A stretch of DNA of 64,000 nt. It comes from Mycobacterium sp. PS03-16 (lineage in GTDB: Bacteria; Actinomycetota; Actinomycetes; Mycobacteriales; Mycobacteriaceae). The stretch spans positions 1-64,000 of the forward strand of contig NZ_SPQO01000015.1 of assembly GCF_004570325.1 (NCBI RefSeq), read 5' to 3'. Shown here piece by piece: positions 51,851-61,039 of the stretch; position 1 is the first letter of the stretch; each line of letters starts with the position of its first letter. Made by a program: the position numbers and the translations under genes. Below the pieces are notes generated by a model. It made no database searches. It was not told where the DNA came from and saw only the letters and a list, made by a program, of their open reading frames with translations.

Positions 51851-52294
51851 ATGCCCAGCGACCCGGCGAGCCGTCCGACGCCCCGCGACTTCCCCGTGCA
51901 CTGGTCGGTGTCCACGCGGTGGGCGGACAACGACATGTTCGGCCACCTCAACAATGCGGTGTACTACGCGCTGTTCGACACCGCGATCAACGCGTGGATC
52001 AACACCACGGTCGGGGTGGACCCGGTGACCGCGCCGTGGCTGGGCGTGGTGGCGGAGTCGGGATGTCAGTACTTCGCGGAGCTGGCGTTCCCGGATCCGC
52101 TGGTGGTGGGGCTGGCCGTGGCCCGGCTGGGCCGCAGCAGCGTGACCTACCGATTGGCGCTGTTCGAGCGGGACGCCGACGCGGTCGCGGCGGTGGGGCA
52201 CTGGGTGCACGTGTACGTCGACCGGCAGACGCGGCGGCCGGTGCCGATGCCCGACGGGATCCGGACGCTGCTGGCGACGGCGGTCGTCGGCTAG
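51851..52294 (+). CDS. acyl-CoA thioesterase, hotdog fold (Rv0163-like)
   Basis: 147 residues of the 4-hydroxybenzoyl-CoA thioesterase type: STRWADNDMFGHLNNAVYYALFDTAIN carries the catalytic Asp, followed by hotdog strands and VGHWVHVYVDRQTRRPVPMPDGIR. Hydrolyses acyl-CoA; which one is unknown. Divergent from the ADH gene by 35 bases and 16 bases upstream of an SRPBCC gene on the same strand. Confidence 0.88.
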   Translation: MPSDPASRPTPRDFPVHWSVSTRWADNDMFGHLNNAVYYALFDTAINAWINTTVGVDPVTAPWLGVVAESGCQYFAELAFPDPLVVGLAVARLGRSSVTYRLALFERDADAVAAVGHWVHVYVDRQTRRPVPMPDGIRTLLATAVVG

Positions 52295-52310
52295 TCGATA
52301 TGCTCGCCCG

Positions 52311-52754
52311 ATGCCGTTGGTGAGCAAGACCGTCGAGGTGCAGGCGCCTGCGGCGACGATCATGGCGATCGTCGCCGACTTCGAGAGGTTCCCCGAGTGG
52401 AACCCGGAGATCAAGGGGTGCTGGATCCTCGCGCGTTACCACGACGGGCGGCCCAGCCAGCTGCGGCTCGACGTCGAGGTGCAGGGGCAGGCCGGCACGT
52501 TCATCACCGCCGTGTACTACCCGGCCGAGAACCAGATCTTCACGATGCTGCAGCAGGGTGATCACTTCGACAAGCAGGAACAGCGCTTCTCGGTGGTGCC
52601 GATCGGGACGGCGTCGCTGCTGACCGTGGACATGGACGTCGAGACCAAGTTGTCGATTCCCGGGCCGATGGTGAAGAAGGCGATCGGCGAGACGCTCGAC
52701 TACCTCGCCGACAACCTCAAGGCCCGCGCGGAGCAGTTCGGCGCCCAGCAATAG
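52311..52754 (+). CDS. SRPBCC-family protein (TB18.5/Rv0164-like)
   Basis: 147 residues with a START/SRPBCC lipid-binding fold: KTVEVQAPAATIMAIVADFERFPEWNPEIKG is the classic first strand-helix, followed by regular strands and a C-terminal helix ETLDYLADNLKARAEQFG. Such proteins bind hydrophobic ligands; no enzyme function is evident. Position and type equal TB18.5 (Rv0164) beside mce1 in M. tuberculosis. Confidence 0.88.
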   Translation: MPLVSKTVEVQAPAATIMAIVADFERFPEWNPEIKGCWILARYHDGRPSQLRLDVEVQGQAGTFITAVYYPAENQIFTMLQQGDHFDKQEQRFSVVPIGTASLLTVDMDVETKLSIPGPMVKKAIGETLDYLADNLKARAEQFGAQQ

Positions 52755-52755
52755 C

Positions 52756-52816
52756 GCCGAGCGGCCACCTACGGCGCGCTTCTCGGTGGCTCGCGTCGCA
52801 CGAGTGGCCACTCGGC
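52756..52816. terminator. long inverted repeat between convergent SRPBCC and GntR genes
   Basis: GCCGAGcGGCCAC (52756-52768) pairs with GTGGCCaCTCGGC (52804-52816), 12 of 13 positions, loop 35 bases. It fills the 73-base gap between the two stop codons and probably terminates both transcripts. Confidence 0.5.
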
Positions 52817-52827
52817 CGCCCCAGACC

Positions 52828-53520
52828 TCAGTCCCAGAGCCCGATCTTCTCCAGGCGGGCGATCAGCCGTTCGGCGCCGTCGGTGAACTGCCCGCTGGTC
52901 AGCCGCACCACCGTGGTGGTGTCCCGCCGGCGCAGCGCCGCGATGAGTTCCCGGTGGCTGGCCACCGCCTCGGCCCCCCACGCCGGATCGGTGGCGTAGA
53001 GCAGCGGCGGCAGGAACCGCGCCACCTGCAGCAGCAGCCACGCCAGCTTGATCCGCCCGGTCGCATGGTTGAACGCCCGGTGGAAGGCGAACTCGGCGTA
53101 GGCCACCTCTTCGGGGTCCCGCCGCTCGACCGCGTCCGCCAGCGCCTCGTTGAGCCCTTCGAGTTCGGTGATCTCCTCGTCGGTGATCCGTTCGGTCGCC
53201 GAGGCGGCCAGCTTCTCGGCGATCGTCGCCTGCAACCAGAAGATGTCCTCGATGTCCGCGCGGGTCATCGGGACCACGACATGTCCGCGGTGCGGCTCCA
53301 GTCGCACCATCCCTTCACCGCGCAGCGTCCGCAGGGCCTCCCGCACCGGGGTGATGCTCACCCCCAGCTGCGCCGCCGTCTCGTCGAGCCGGATGAAGGT
53401 GCCCGGCCGCAGCGAGCCGGTCATGATCTCGGCCCGCAGGTGCGCCGCGACCTCGTCGGACATCTGCTCGCGACGGACTCCCCGCGGGCGCACCGGGCGG
53501 TGTCCGACGGTCGTGTTCAT
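52828..53520 (-). CDS. mce1R: GntR-family repressor Mce1R
   Basis: 230 residues, FadR/FCD type: HTH (EIMTGSLRPGTFIRLDETAAQLGVSITPVREAL, GMVRLEPHRGHVVV) and all-helical FCD domain with AYAEFAFHRAFNHATG. In M. tuberculosis Mce1R (Rv0165c), divergent from fadD5, represses the mce1 operon in response to fatty acids; the same arrangement is seen here. An inverted repeat at 53595-53609 in the spacer fits its operator. Confidence 0.9.
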   Translation of the reverse strand: MNTTVGHRPVRPRGVRREQMSDEVAAHLRAEIMTGSLRPGTFIRLDETAAQLGVSITPVREALRTLRGEGMVRLEPHRGHVVVPMTRADIEDIFWLQATIAEKLAASATERITDEEITELEGLNEALADAVERRDPEEVAYAEFAFHRAFNHATGRIKLAWLLLQVARFLPPLLYATDPAWGAEAVASHRELIAALRRRDTTTVVRLTSGQFTDGAERLIARLEKIGLWD

Positions 53521-53594
53521 CGCGCTCTCCGGTCTTCAGGGCGGGCTTGTTCCCGAGCCGCCGAGGCCATAGTGTGACCGGGGCCATCCCATGT

Positions 53595-53609
53595 TTGATC
53601 AAATATCAA
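53595..53609. promoter_or_regulatory. inverted repeat in mce1R-fadD5 spacer
   Basis: TTGAT-CAAAT-ATCAA, perfect 5-base arms, 34 bases before the fadD5 start and 75 before mce1R. The AT-rich stretch is the only one in the spacer. Likely Mce1R operator over the mce1 promoter. Confidence 0.5.
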
Positions 53610-53642
53610 GCACGTGCAACCCCAGAAGAGGGAGTCACGCCG

Positions 53643-55286
53643 TTGACCTCAGCGCCCCCCGCCGCCACCGAGCAGCCGTACCTCGCCCGCCGGCAGAACT
53701 GGACCAACCAGCTGGCCCGTCACGCGCTGATGCAGCCCGGCAAGACGGCGCTGCGCTTCCTCGGCCGCACCACCACGTGGGGTGAGCTCGACCAGCGCGT
53801 CACCACGCTGGCCGGTGCGCTGTGCCGGCGCGGCGTGGCCGCCGGTGACCGGGTCCTCATCCTGATGCTCAACCGGACCGAGTTCATCGAGACGTTCCTC
53901 GCGGTCAACAAGCTCGGCGGCATCGCGGTGCCGGTCAACTTCCGCATGACCCCGCCGGAGATCGCGTTCCTGGTCAGCGACTGCGCCGCCCGCGTCGTCG
54001 TCACCGAAGCCGCGCTCGCCCCGGTCGCCGCCGCGGTACGCGACCTCGATGCCACGCTCGAGACGGTGATCGTCGCCGGCGGCGGCACCGCCGAGGGGCT
54101 CCTCGGCTACGACGACCTGCTCGCCGAACCCGGCCTGGACCCCGAACCGGTCGACATCCCCAACGACTCGCCCGCGCTGATCATGTACACCTCGGGGACC
54201 ACCGGCCGGCCCAAGGGTGCCGTGCTCACCCACACCAACATCGCCGGTCAGGCCATGACCAACCTGTTCACCACCGGCGCCGACCTCAACAACGACGTCG
54301 GTTTCATCGGCGTGCCGCTGTTCCACATCGCCGGGATCGGCAACATGATCAGCGGGCTGCTCCTCGGCCTGCCCACCGTGCTGTACCCGCTCGGCGCCTT
54401 CGACCCCGGTGAACTGCTCGACGTGCTCGCCGAGGAGAAGGTGACGTCGATCTTCCTCGTACCCGCCCAGTGGCAGGCGGTCTGCGCCGCGCAGCGCAGC
54501 CGACCCCGCGACCTGAAACTGCGGGTGCTGTCGTGGGGTGCGGCGCCGGCGTCGGACACCCTGCTGCGCGCGATGGCCGAGACGTTCCCGGGCGCCCAGA
54601 TCTTCGCGGCGTTCGGCCAGACCGAGATGTCACCGGTGACCTGCATGCTGTTGGCCGACGACGCCATCCGCAAACTCGGCTCGGTCGGCAAGGTGATCCC
54701 GACCGTCTCGGCGCGCGTGGTCGACGAGGACATGAACGACGTGCCCGTGGGACAGGTCGGGGAGATCGTCTACCGCGCACCGACTCTGATGGCCGGTTAC
54801 TGGAACAACCCCAGGGCCACCGCGGAGGCGTTCGAGGGCGGCTGGTTCCACTCCGGCGACCTGGTCCGCCAGGACGAGGACGGTTACATCTGGGTGGTCG
54901 ACCGTAAGAAGGACATGATCATCTCCGGTGGCGAGAACATCTACTGCGCCGAGGTGGAGAACGCGCTGGCCGCGCACCCGGCCATCGCCGAGGTCGCGGT
55001 GATCGGCCGAGCGCACGAGAAGTGGGGCGAGGTGCCGGTGGCCGTCATCGCGCTGGACGGCGCCGAACCCGGCCTGTCGCTGGCCGATCTGGACGGCTTC
55101 CTCACCGAGCGGCTGGCCCGCTACAAGCATCCGAAAGCCCTCGAGATCGTCGACGCCCTGCCGCGGAATCCGGCAGGCAAAGTGCTCAAGACCGAACTGC
55201 GGCAGCGGTATGCTTCCACGCAGTCCGATGACGCGGACGAAAGCCAGTCTGCGACAAGTCTTTCGGCCACATCGCGCAAAAGCTAG
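53643..55286 (+). CDS. fadD5: fatty acyl-CoA synthetase FadD5
   Basis: 547 residues of the adenylate-forming family: AMP-binding motif PALIMYTSGTTGRPKGAVLTH (about 175-195), ATP/AMP loop FAAFGQTEMSPVT, SGDLVRQDEDGYIWVVDRKKDMII and C-terminal PRNPAGKVLKTELR lysine. Activates lipid-derived acids imported by Mce1, as in M. tuberculosis where fadD5 heads the mce1 operon. TTG at 53643 is chosen because GAGGGAG lies about 9 bases before it and upstream codons are non-homologous. The last 20 residues are Ser/Ala-rich and variable. Confidence 0.92.
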   Translation: MTSAPPAATEQPYLARRQNWTNQLARHALMQPGKTALRFLGRTTTWGELDQRVTTLAGALCRRGVAAGDRVLILMLNRTEFIETFLAVNKLGGIAVPVNFRMTPPEIAFLVSDCAARVVVTEAALAPVAAAVRDLDATLETVIVAGGGTAEGLLGYDDLLAEPGLDPEPVDIPNDSPALIMYTSGTTGRPKGAVLTHTNIAGQAMTNLFTTGADLNNDVGFIGVPLFHIAGIGNMISGLLLGLPTVLYPLGAFDPGELLDVLAEEKVTSIFLVPAQWQAVCAAQRSRPRDLKLRVLSWGAAPASDTLLRAMAETFPGAQIFAAFGQTEMSPVTCMLLADDAIRKLGSVGKVIPTVSARVVDEDMNDVPVGQVGEIVYRAPTLMAGYWNNPRATAEAFEGGWFHSGDLVRQDEDGYIWVVDRKKDMIISGGENIYCAEVENALAAHPAIAEVAVIGRAHEKWGEVPVAVIALDGAEPGLSLADLDGFLTERLARYKHPKALEIVDALPRNPAGKVLKTELRQRYASTQSDDADESQSATSLSATSRKS

Positions 55287-55382
55287 CGTTTGGTGACGAG
55301 TTTGCTAACGGTTGGGTGGCCAATCCCGCGGATGCGGTGCACGGCGGTTCTGGCATCGGGTACAGTCCTGTGGTCTCACTTA

Positions 55383-55396
55383 CTACTACCGAGTAG
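55383..55396. promoter_or_regulatory. inverted repeat CTACT-ACCG-AGTAG upstream of yrbE1A
   Basis: Perfect 5-base arms in the 212-base fadD5-yrbE1A gap, just after a possible -10 (TACAGT, 55361-55366). The gap is long for an operon, so an internal promoter is plausible, but no good -35 is seen. Confidence 0.3.
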
Positions 55397-55470
55397 GGAG
55401 ACAGTCGTCACTACGGTCGGGACGGGGCAACAAGGAGGCGGCGTGCGACAGGGACTGCCGTTGCGCCACG

Positions 55471-55486
55471 ATGACGGTTCCGTCAT
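55471..55486. promoter_or_regulatory. perfect palindrome ATGACGG-TT-CCGTCAT next to the yrbE1A ribosome site
   Basis: Perfect 7-base arms, 12 bases before the GTG start and abutting the GGGAG ribosome site. It could be an operator or a translational hairpin that controls the Mce1 permease genes. Confidence 0.45.
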
Positions 55487-55498
55487 GGGAGCGCACTG

Positions 55499-56299
55499 GT
55501 GACCGCCTCCAGCGGCGGGCTGACGGGATACGTTCGTGATCAGGTGAGGCCGGGTCTCGAGGCCGTCGGCGGATTCGTCCGGATGTGCGTGCTCACCGGG
55601 AAGGCGCTGTTCCGTCCGCCCTTCCAGTGGCGCGAGTTCATCCTGCAGGCCTGGTTCCTGTTCCGGGTGTCCTTCCTCCCGACGGTCGCGGTGTCCGTCC
55701 CGCTGACCGTGCTGATCATCTTCACGCTCAACATCCTGCTCGCCGAGTTCGGCGCCGCCGACGTCTCCGGCGCGGGCGCCGCGCTCGGCGCGGTCACCCA
55801 GCTCGGCCCGCTCGTGACCGTGCTCGTGGTCGCGGGCGCCGGCTCCACCGCGATCTGCGCCGACCTCGGGGCCCGCACCATCCGGGAGGAGATCGACGCG
55901 CTCGAGGTGCTGGGCATCGACCCCATCCACCGCCTCGTCGTCCCCCGCGTGGTGGCCTCCACGTTCGTGGCGCTGCTGCTCAACGGCGCGGTCATCACGA
56001 TCGGCCTGGTCGGCGGCTTCATCTTCGGCGTCTACATCCAGAACGTCTCCGCGGGCGCGTACGTGTCGACGCTCACGCTGGTGACCGGCCTTCCGGAGGT
56101 CCTCATCTCGGTCATCAAGGCCACCACGTTCGGCCTCATCGCCGGCCTGGTCGGCTGCTATCGCGGCCTGACGGTCGGCGGCGGCGCCAAGGGCGTCGGC
56201 ACCGGCGTCAACGAGACGCTGGTGCTCTGCGTGGTGGCGCTGTTCGCGGTCAACGTGGTGCTGACGACCATCGGCGTCCGGTTCGGAACGGGGCGCTGA
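55499..56299 (+). CDS. yrbE1A: Mce1 permease subunit YrbE1A
   Basis: 266-residue MlaE-type inner membrane permease of the Mce1 fatty-acid importer. Five or six helices, with the MlaE/YrbE signature TVLVVAGAGSTAICADLGARTIREEIDALEVLGIDPIHRLVVPRVVAS, which contains the EExDAL coupling region that would contact the MceG ATPase. GTG start after GGGAG. yrbE1B begins one base after the stop. Confidence 0.95.
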   Translation: MTASSGGLTGYVRDQVRPGLEAVGGFVRMCVLTGKALFRPPFQWREFILQAWFLFRVSFLPTVAVSVPLTVLIIFTLNILLAEFGAADVSGAGAALGAVTQLGPLVTVLVVAGAGSTAICADLGARTIREEIDALEVLGIDPIHRLVVPRVVASTFVALLLNGAVITIGLVGGFIFGVYIQNVSAGAYVSTLTLVTGLPEVLISVIKATTFGLIAGLVGCYRGLTVGGGAKGVGTGVNETLVLCVVALFAVNVVLTTIGVRFGTGR

Positions 56300-56300
56300 C

Positions 56301-57194
56301 ATGGCCACCACCTCGCAGTCGCACACCCAGACCGGCACCGTCCTGCGGCAGCGCTTCCCCCGCGGCTACGCCCGCGCCGAGAAGCTGGCCGCGGCGCCGT
56401 CACGCGGACTCGACAGCGTCGGCCACGTCGCGTGGTTCGTGGTCACCGCCGTCGGCTCCATCGGCCACGCGCTGCGCTTCTACCGCAAGGAGGTGCTCCG
56501 GCTGATCGCCGAGATCGGCATGGGCACCGGCGCGATGGCCGTCATCGGCGGCACCGTCGCGATCGTCGGGTTCGTCACGCTGTCCGGCGGCTCACTGATC
56601 GCGATCCAGGGCTTCGCGTCCCTGGGCAACATCGGTGTCGAGGCGTTCACCGGCTTCTTCGCCGCCCTGGTCAACGTCCGCATCGCCGCGCCGGTGGTCT
56701 CCGGTCAGGCCCTGGCCGCGACCGTCGGCGCCGGCGCCACCGCCGAACTGGGCGCCATGCGGATCAGCGAGGAGATCGACGCGCTCGAGGTGATGGGCAT
56801 CAAGTCCATCTCCTACCTGGTGTCCACCCGCATCATGGCCGGCTTCATCGTCATCATCCCGCTGTACGCGATGGCGATCATCATGAGCTTCCTGTCGGCG
56901 CAGGTGACCACGACGCTGTTCTACGGGCAGTCGACCGGCACCTACGAGCACTACTTCCGCACGTTCCTGAGACCCGACGACGTGGCGTGGTCGTTCGTAC
57001 AGGCGATCATCATCTCGATCATCGTCATGCTCAACCACTGCTACTACGGCTACTACGCCAGCGGTGGTCCGGTCGGCGTGGGTGAGGCGGTCGGCCGCTC
57101 GATGCGGGCGTCGCTGATCGCGATCGTGCTGGTGGTCCTGTTGGCTTCGTTGGCGCTCTACGGCACCGACCCGAACTTCAACCTCACGGTGTAG
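56301..57194 (+). CDS. yrbE1B: Mce1 permease subunit YrbE1B
   Basis: 297-residue MlaE-family permease paralogue, paired with YrbE1A. Basic N-terminus (RQRFPRGYARAEKLAAAPSR), then helices with GQALAATVGAGATAELGAMRISEEIDALEVMGIKSISYLVSTRIMAG as the signature. Ends 2 bases before mce1A. Supports import of fatty or mycolic acids with Mce1A-F. Confidence 0.95.
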   Translation: MATTSQSHTQTGTVLRQRFPRGYARAEKLAAAPSRGLDSVGHVAWFVVTAVGSIGHALRFYRKEVLRLIAEIGMGTGAMAVIGGTVAIVGFVTLSGGSLIAIQGFASLGNIGVEAFTGFFAALVNVRIAAPVVSGQALAATVGAGATAELGAMRISEEIDALEVMGIKSISYLVSTRIMAGFIVIIPLYAMAIIMSFLSAQVTTTLFYGQSTGTYEHYFRTFLRPDDVAWSFVQAIIISIIVMLNHCYYGYYASGGPVGVGEAVGRSMRASLIAIVLVVLLASLALYGTDPNFNLTV

Positions 57195-57196
57195 CC

Positions 57197-58417
57197 ATGA
57201 CCGCACCCCAGTCTCCCGTCAACAATCCGCGCACCCCGCCGTACAAGCTGGCCGGCCTGGTGCTGCTGGTCGTCGTCGCCGTCGTCTTCGTCCTCGTGGC
57301 GTTCCAGTTCCGCGGCGATTTCACCCCGCGCGAGACGCTGACCATGGAGTCCGCCCGCGCCGGGCTCAACCTCGATCCCGGCACCAAGGTCACCTACAAC
57401 GGTGTCGAGATCGGCCGCGTCTCCGACGTCTCCGCGATCAGCGTGGGCACCGAGCCCAAGGCCCGCATCCAGCTCGAGGTCGAGCCCAAGTACATCGACC
57501 TGATCCCGGCCAACGTGATCGCCGACATCTCGGCGACCACGGTGTTCGGCAACAAGTACGTGTCGTTCACGACGCCGCCCGACCCCTCCGCCGAGCGGAT
57601 CTCCCCCTCGGACGTCATCGACGTCACCAACGTCACCACCGAGTTCAACACGCTGTTCGAGACGGTCGTCAACGTGGCGGAGAAGGTGGACCCGGTCAAG
57701 CTGAACCAGACCCTGACCGCCACCGCGCAGGCCCTCGACGGGCTCGGCGACCGGTTCGGCGAGTCGATCATCAACGGCAACGCGATCCTGGCCGACCTCA
57801 ACCCGCAGATGCCGCAGATCCGCCGCGACACCACGGCGCTGGCCGACCTCGGCGACGTCTACGCCAACGCCTCCCCGGACCTGTTCGACGGCCTGGAGAA
57901 CGCCGTCACCACCGCGCGCACGCTCAACGAACAGCGCGGCAACCTCGACCAGGCGCTGATGGCGGCGGTCGGGTTCGGCAACACCGGTGGCGAGGTCTTC
58001 GAACGCGGCGGGCCGTACCTGGTGCGCGGGGCCGAGGACCTGATCCCGACGTCGGCGCTGCTCGACGAGTACAGCCCGGCCCTGTTCTGCACCATCCGCA
58101 ACTACCACGACGTCGAGCCGAAGATCGCCTCGTCGCTCGGCGGCAACGGCTACTCGCTGCGCACCCACTCCGAGGTGCTCGGCGCGGGCAACCCGTACGT
58201 CTACCCGGACAACCTCCCGCGCGTGAACGCCACGGGCGGTCCCGAGGGCCGGCCGGGCTGCTGGCAGCCGACCACCCGTGAGCTGTGGCCCGCGCCGTAC
58301 CTGGTGATGGACACCGGTGCGTCGATCGCGCCCTACAACCATCTCGAACTCGGCCAGCCGATCGCCATCGAGTACGTCTGGGGTCGCCAGATCGGGGAGA
58401 ACACGATCAACCCATGA
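57197..58417 (+). CDS. mce1A: Mce1A, MlaD-domain lipid-transfer protein
   Basis: 406 residues. One N-terminal membrane helix (YKLAGLVLLVVVAVVFVLVAF), MlaD domain (about 40-120: GLNLDPGTKVTYNGVEIGRV, ISATTVFGNKYVSF), then a long helical region and a conserved C-terminal part with Cys residues (PALFCTIRNYHD, GRPGCWQP). Subunit of the periplasmic lipid channel between the inner and outer membranes. Stop overlaps the mce1B ATG (ATGA). Confidence 0.95.
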   Translation: MTAPQSPVNNPRTPPYKLAGLVLLVVVAVVFVLVAFQFRGDFTPRETLTMESARAGLNLDPGTKVTYNGVEIGRVSDVSAISVGTEPKARIQLEVEPKYIDLIPANVIADISATTVFGNKYVSFTTPPDPSAERISPSDVIDVTNVTTEFNTLFETVVNVAEKVDPVKLNQTLTATAQALDGLGDRFGESIINGNAILADLNPQMPQIRRDTTALADLGDVYANASPDLFDGLENAVTTARTLNEQRGNLDQALMAAVGFGNTGGEVFERGGPYLVRGAEDLIPTSALLDEYSPALFCTIRNYHDVEPKIASSLGGNGYSLRTHSEVLGAGNPYVYPDNLPRVNATGGPEGRPGCWQPTTRELWPAPYLVMDTGASIAPYNHLELGQPIAIEYVWGRQIGENTINP

Positions 58418-59445
58418 AAATCACCGGTACCGCCCTCAAACTCGGCGCCTTCTCGCTGGTGCTGCTGCTGTTCACCGCGATCATCATCGTGGTGTTCGGC
58501 CAGATGCGGTTCGACCGCACCACCGGCTACTCGGCGATCTTCACCAGTGCCAGCGGCCTGCGGCCCGGGCAGTTCGTCCGTGCCTCCGGCGTCGAGGTCG
58601 GCAAGGTCTCCGATGTCACGCTGGTCGACGACGGCAAGCGGGTGAAGGTCGACTTCAGCGTCGACCGGTCGCTGCCGCTGTTCGACGAGACCACCGCCTC
58701 GGTGCGCTACCTGAACCTGATCGGCGACCGTTACCTGGAGCTCAAGCGGGGCGACAGCGACAAGCGCATGCCGGCCGGTGGCATCATCCCGGTGCAGCGC
58801 ACCCAGCCCGCTCTGGACCTCGACGCGCTGATCGGCGGCTTCCGCCCGCTGTTCCGCGCACTGGACCCTGAGAAGGTCAACAACATCGCCCAGTCGATCA
58901 TCACGATCTTCCAGGGCCAGGGCGGCACCATCAACGACATCCTCGACCAGACCGCGTCGCTGACGTCGGCGCTGGCCGACCGCGACCAGGCGATCGGCGA
59001 GGTGATCCGCAACCTCAACACCGTGCTCGACACCACGGTCCGCCACCAGCAGGAGTTCGACGAGACGCTGGTGAACTTCGAGAGGCTGATCACCGGCTTG
59101 CGCAACCGGGCCGATCCGATCGCCACCTCGGTGGCCGACATCAGCGACGCCGCGGGAACCGTGGCCGACCTGCTGGCCGACAACCGGCCGCTGCTGCAGG
59201 ACACCATCGGCTACCTCGACGCCACGCAGCAGCCGTTGGTCGACCAGAAGGAGCAGCTCAATGACATCCTCGTCCGGCTGCCCACCGCGTTGAAGATCAT
59301 CGGCCGCGCCGGCGGCGTCTACGGCGACTTCTTCAACTTCTACGCCTGCGACGTCACGCTGAAGCTCAACGGCCTGCAGCCGGGCGGCCCGGTCCGCACG
59401 GTCAAGGTGTGGGGGCAGCCCTCGGGTAGGTGCACGCCGCAATGA
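58414..59445 (+). CDS. mce1B: Mce1B, MlaD-domain protein
   Basis: 343 residues: membrane anchor LKLGAFSLVLLLFTAIIIVVFG (about 8-30), MlaD domain (GYSAIFTSASGLRPGQFVRASGVEVGKV, VRYLNLIGDRYLELKRG), then helical segments and a short Cys-containing end (FYACDVTLKLNG...GRCTPQ). ATG 58414 overlaps the mce1A stop; the end overlaps mce1C. Part of the Mce1 lipid conduit. Confidence 0.95.
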   Translation: MKITGTALKLGAFSLVLLLFTAIIIVVFGQMRFDRTTGYSAIFTSASGLRPGQFVRASGVEVGKVSDVTLVDDGKRVKVDFSVDRSLPLFDETTASVRYLNLIGDRYLELKRGDSDKRMPAGGIIPVQRTQPALDLDALIGGFRPLFRALDPEKVNNIAQSIITIFQGQGGTINDILDQTASLTSALADRDQAIGEVIRNLNTVLDTTVRHQQEFDETLVNFERLITGLRNRADPIATSVADISDAAGTVADLLADNRPLLQDTIGYLDATQQPLVDQKEQLNDILVRLPTALKIIGRAGGVYGDFFNFYACDVTLKLNGLQPGGPVRTVKVWGQPSGRCTPQ

Positions 59446-61025
59446 GGACACTCGAAGGGTCGAACCGCGTCCGCGGCGGGTTGATGGGCATCATCATCCT
59501 GGTGCTCGTCGTCGGGGTGGGGCAGAGCTTCGCCAGCGTGCCGATGCTGTTCGCGCAGCCCAAGTACTACGCGGAGTTCACCGACACCGGTGGCATCAAC
59601 CCGGGCGACAAGGTGCGCATCGCCGGCGTCGACGTCGGTCAGGTCACCACCACCGAGATCGAGGGCGACAAGGTGTTGGTCGGGTACACGCTCGGCGGCA
59701 CCCAGATCGGCAGCGACAGCCGGGCGGCGATCCGCACCGACACCATCCTCGGCCGCAAGAACGTCGAGATCGAGCCCCGCGGCTCGACGCCGCTGGATGT
59801 CAACGGCGTGCTGCCGCTCGGCCAGACCACCACGCCGTACCAGATCTACGACGCGTTCTTCGACGTGACGGAGGCGGCGTCCGGGTGGGACACCCAGACG
59901 GTGCGCCAGTCGCTGAACGTGCTGTCCGACACCATCGATCAGACCTATCCACATCTGTCGGCCGCCCTGGACGGGGTGGCGCGCTTCTCCGACACCATCG
60001 GCAAGCGCGACGAGGAGCTCAAGACCCTGCTGGCCAACGCCAACAAGATCGCCGGCGTCCTCGGCGAGCGCAGCGGTCAGGTCAACCAGCTGCTGGTCAA
60101 CGCGCAGACCCTGCTCGGCGCGATCAACGAGCGCAGCTACGCCGTCGGTCAGCTGCTCGAGCGGGTGTCGGCGTTCTCCGAACAGGTCAAGGGCTTCATC
60201 GACGACAACCCGAACCTCAACAAGGTGCTCGAGCAGCTCCGCACGATCAGCGACATCCTGGTGGAACGCAAGTTCGACCTGGTCGACGTGCTGACCACGC
60301 TCAGCAAGTTCACCGCGTCGCTCGCCGAGGGCATCGCCTCGGGCCCGTACTTCAAGGTCATGCTGGTCAACCTGGCGCCGTACTGGATCCTGCAGCCCTA
60401 CGTCGACGCCGCGTTCCAGAAGCGCGGTATCGATCCGGAGCAGTTCTGGCGCAACGCGGGTCTGCCGGCCTACCAGTTCCCCGACCCGAACGGGGTGCGC
60501 CAGCCCAACGGTGCGCCGCCGCCGTCGCCGACCGTGCTGCAGGGCACGCCGGAGAATCCGGACGTCGCGGTGCCCAAGGGCAGCCCCTGCTCGTACACGC
60601 CGCCGGCCGACGGCCTGCCCCGCCCGGGCAATCCGCTGCCGTGTGCGGACCTGACGGTCGGCCCGTTCGGGGACAACCCGTACGGACCGAACTACGGCCC
60701 GCCGAATGTGGTGACCTCGGAGCCCAACCCGAACGGGCTGCCGCCGACGCCGGGTATCGCCAGCGCCGGGGTCCCCGGTCAACAGGCGCCGTCGGTGCCG
60801 GGTACGCCCGTGCCGCTGCCGCCCGCCCCGCCGGGCGCCCGGCACGAGCCGCCCGGGCCGTTCCCCGGTCCGACCGCGGTCGGTGGCCAGGTCACCAACG
60901 CGCCGCCCCCGCCGCCGCTGGCCGGCCCGCCGCCGCCTCCCGGCCCGGGCCAGCAGCTGCCGCCGGTGGACACGGCGCCGCTGCCGGGCAACCCACCGTT
61001 CCTCCCGCCCGGATCCCAAGAATGA
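59442..61025 (+). CDS. mce1C: Mce1C, MlaD-domain protein with long Pro-rich tail
   Basis: 527 residues: anchor GLMGIIILVLVVGVGQSF, MlaD domain (AEFTDTGGINPGDKVRIAGVDVGQV, TDTILGRKNVEIEPRG), coiled helical region (about 125-310), then a tail from about residue 345 to the end rich in Pro, Gly and Ala (GTPVPLPPAPPGAR, PPPPPLAGPPPPPGPG). Tail of about 180 residues is probably disordered and may cross or anchor in the cell wall. Start overlaps the mce1B stop; mce1D begins 14 bases later. Confidence 0.94.
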   Translation: MRTLEGSNRVRGGLMGIIILVLVVGVGQSFASVPMLFAQPKYYAEFTDTGGINPGDKVRIAGVDVGQVTTTEIEGDKVLVGYTLGGTQIGSDSRAAIRTDTILGRKNVEIEPRGSTPLDVNGVLPLGQTTTPYQIYDAFFDVTEAASGWDTQTVRQSLNVLSDTIDQTYPHLSAALDGVARFSDTIGKRDEELKTLLANANKIAGVLGERSGQVNQLLVNAQTLLGAINERSYAVGQLLERVSAFSEQVKGFIDDNPNLNKVLEQLRTISDILVERKFDLVDVLTTLSKFTASLAEGIASGPYFKVMLVNLAPYWILQPYVDAAFQKRGIDPEQFWRNAGLPAYQFPDPNGVRQPNGAPPPSPTVLQGTPENPDVAVPKGSPCSYTPPADGLPRPGNPLPCADLTVGPFGDNPYGPNYGPPNVVTSEPNPNGLPPTPGIASAGVPGQQAPSVPGTPVPLPPAPPGARHEPPGPFPGPTAVGGQVTNAPPPPPLAGPPPPPGPGQQLPPVDTAPLPGNPPFLPPGSQE

Positions 61026-61039
61026 CGGGGGCCTGACCG

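Noticed and set aside
55290..55502. 70-codon frame upstream of yrbE1A
   Set aside because: Overlaps the two palindromes and the yrbE1A start, has no ribosome site and no motif; treated as regulatory spacer.
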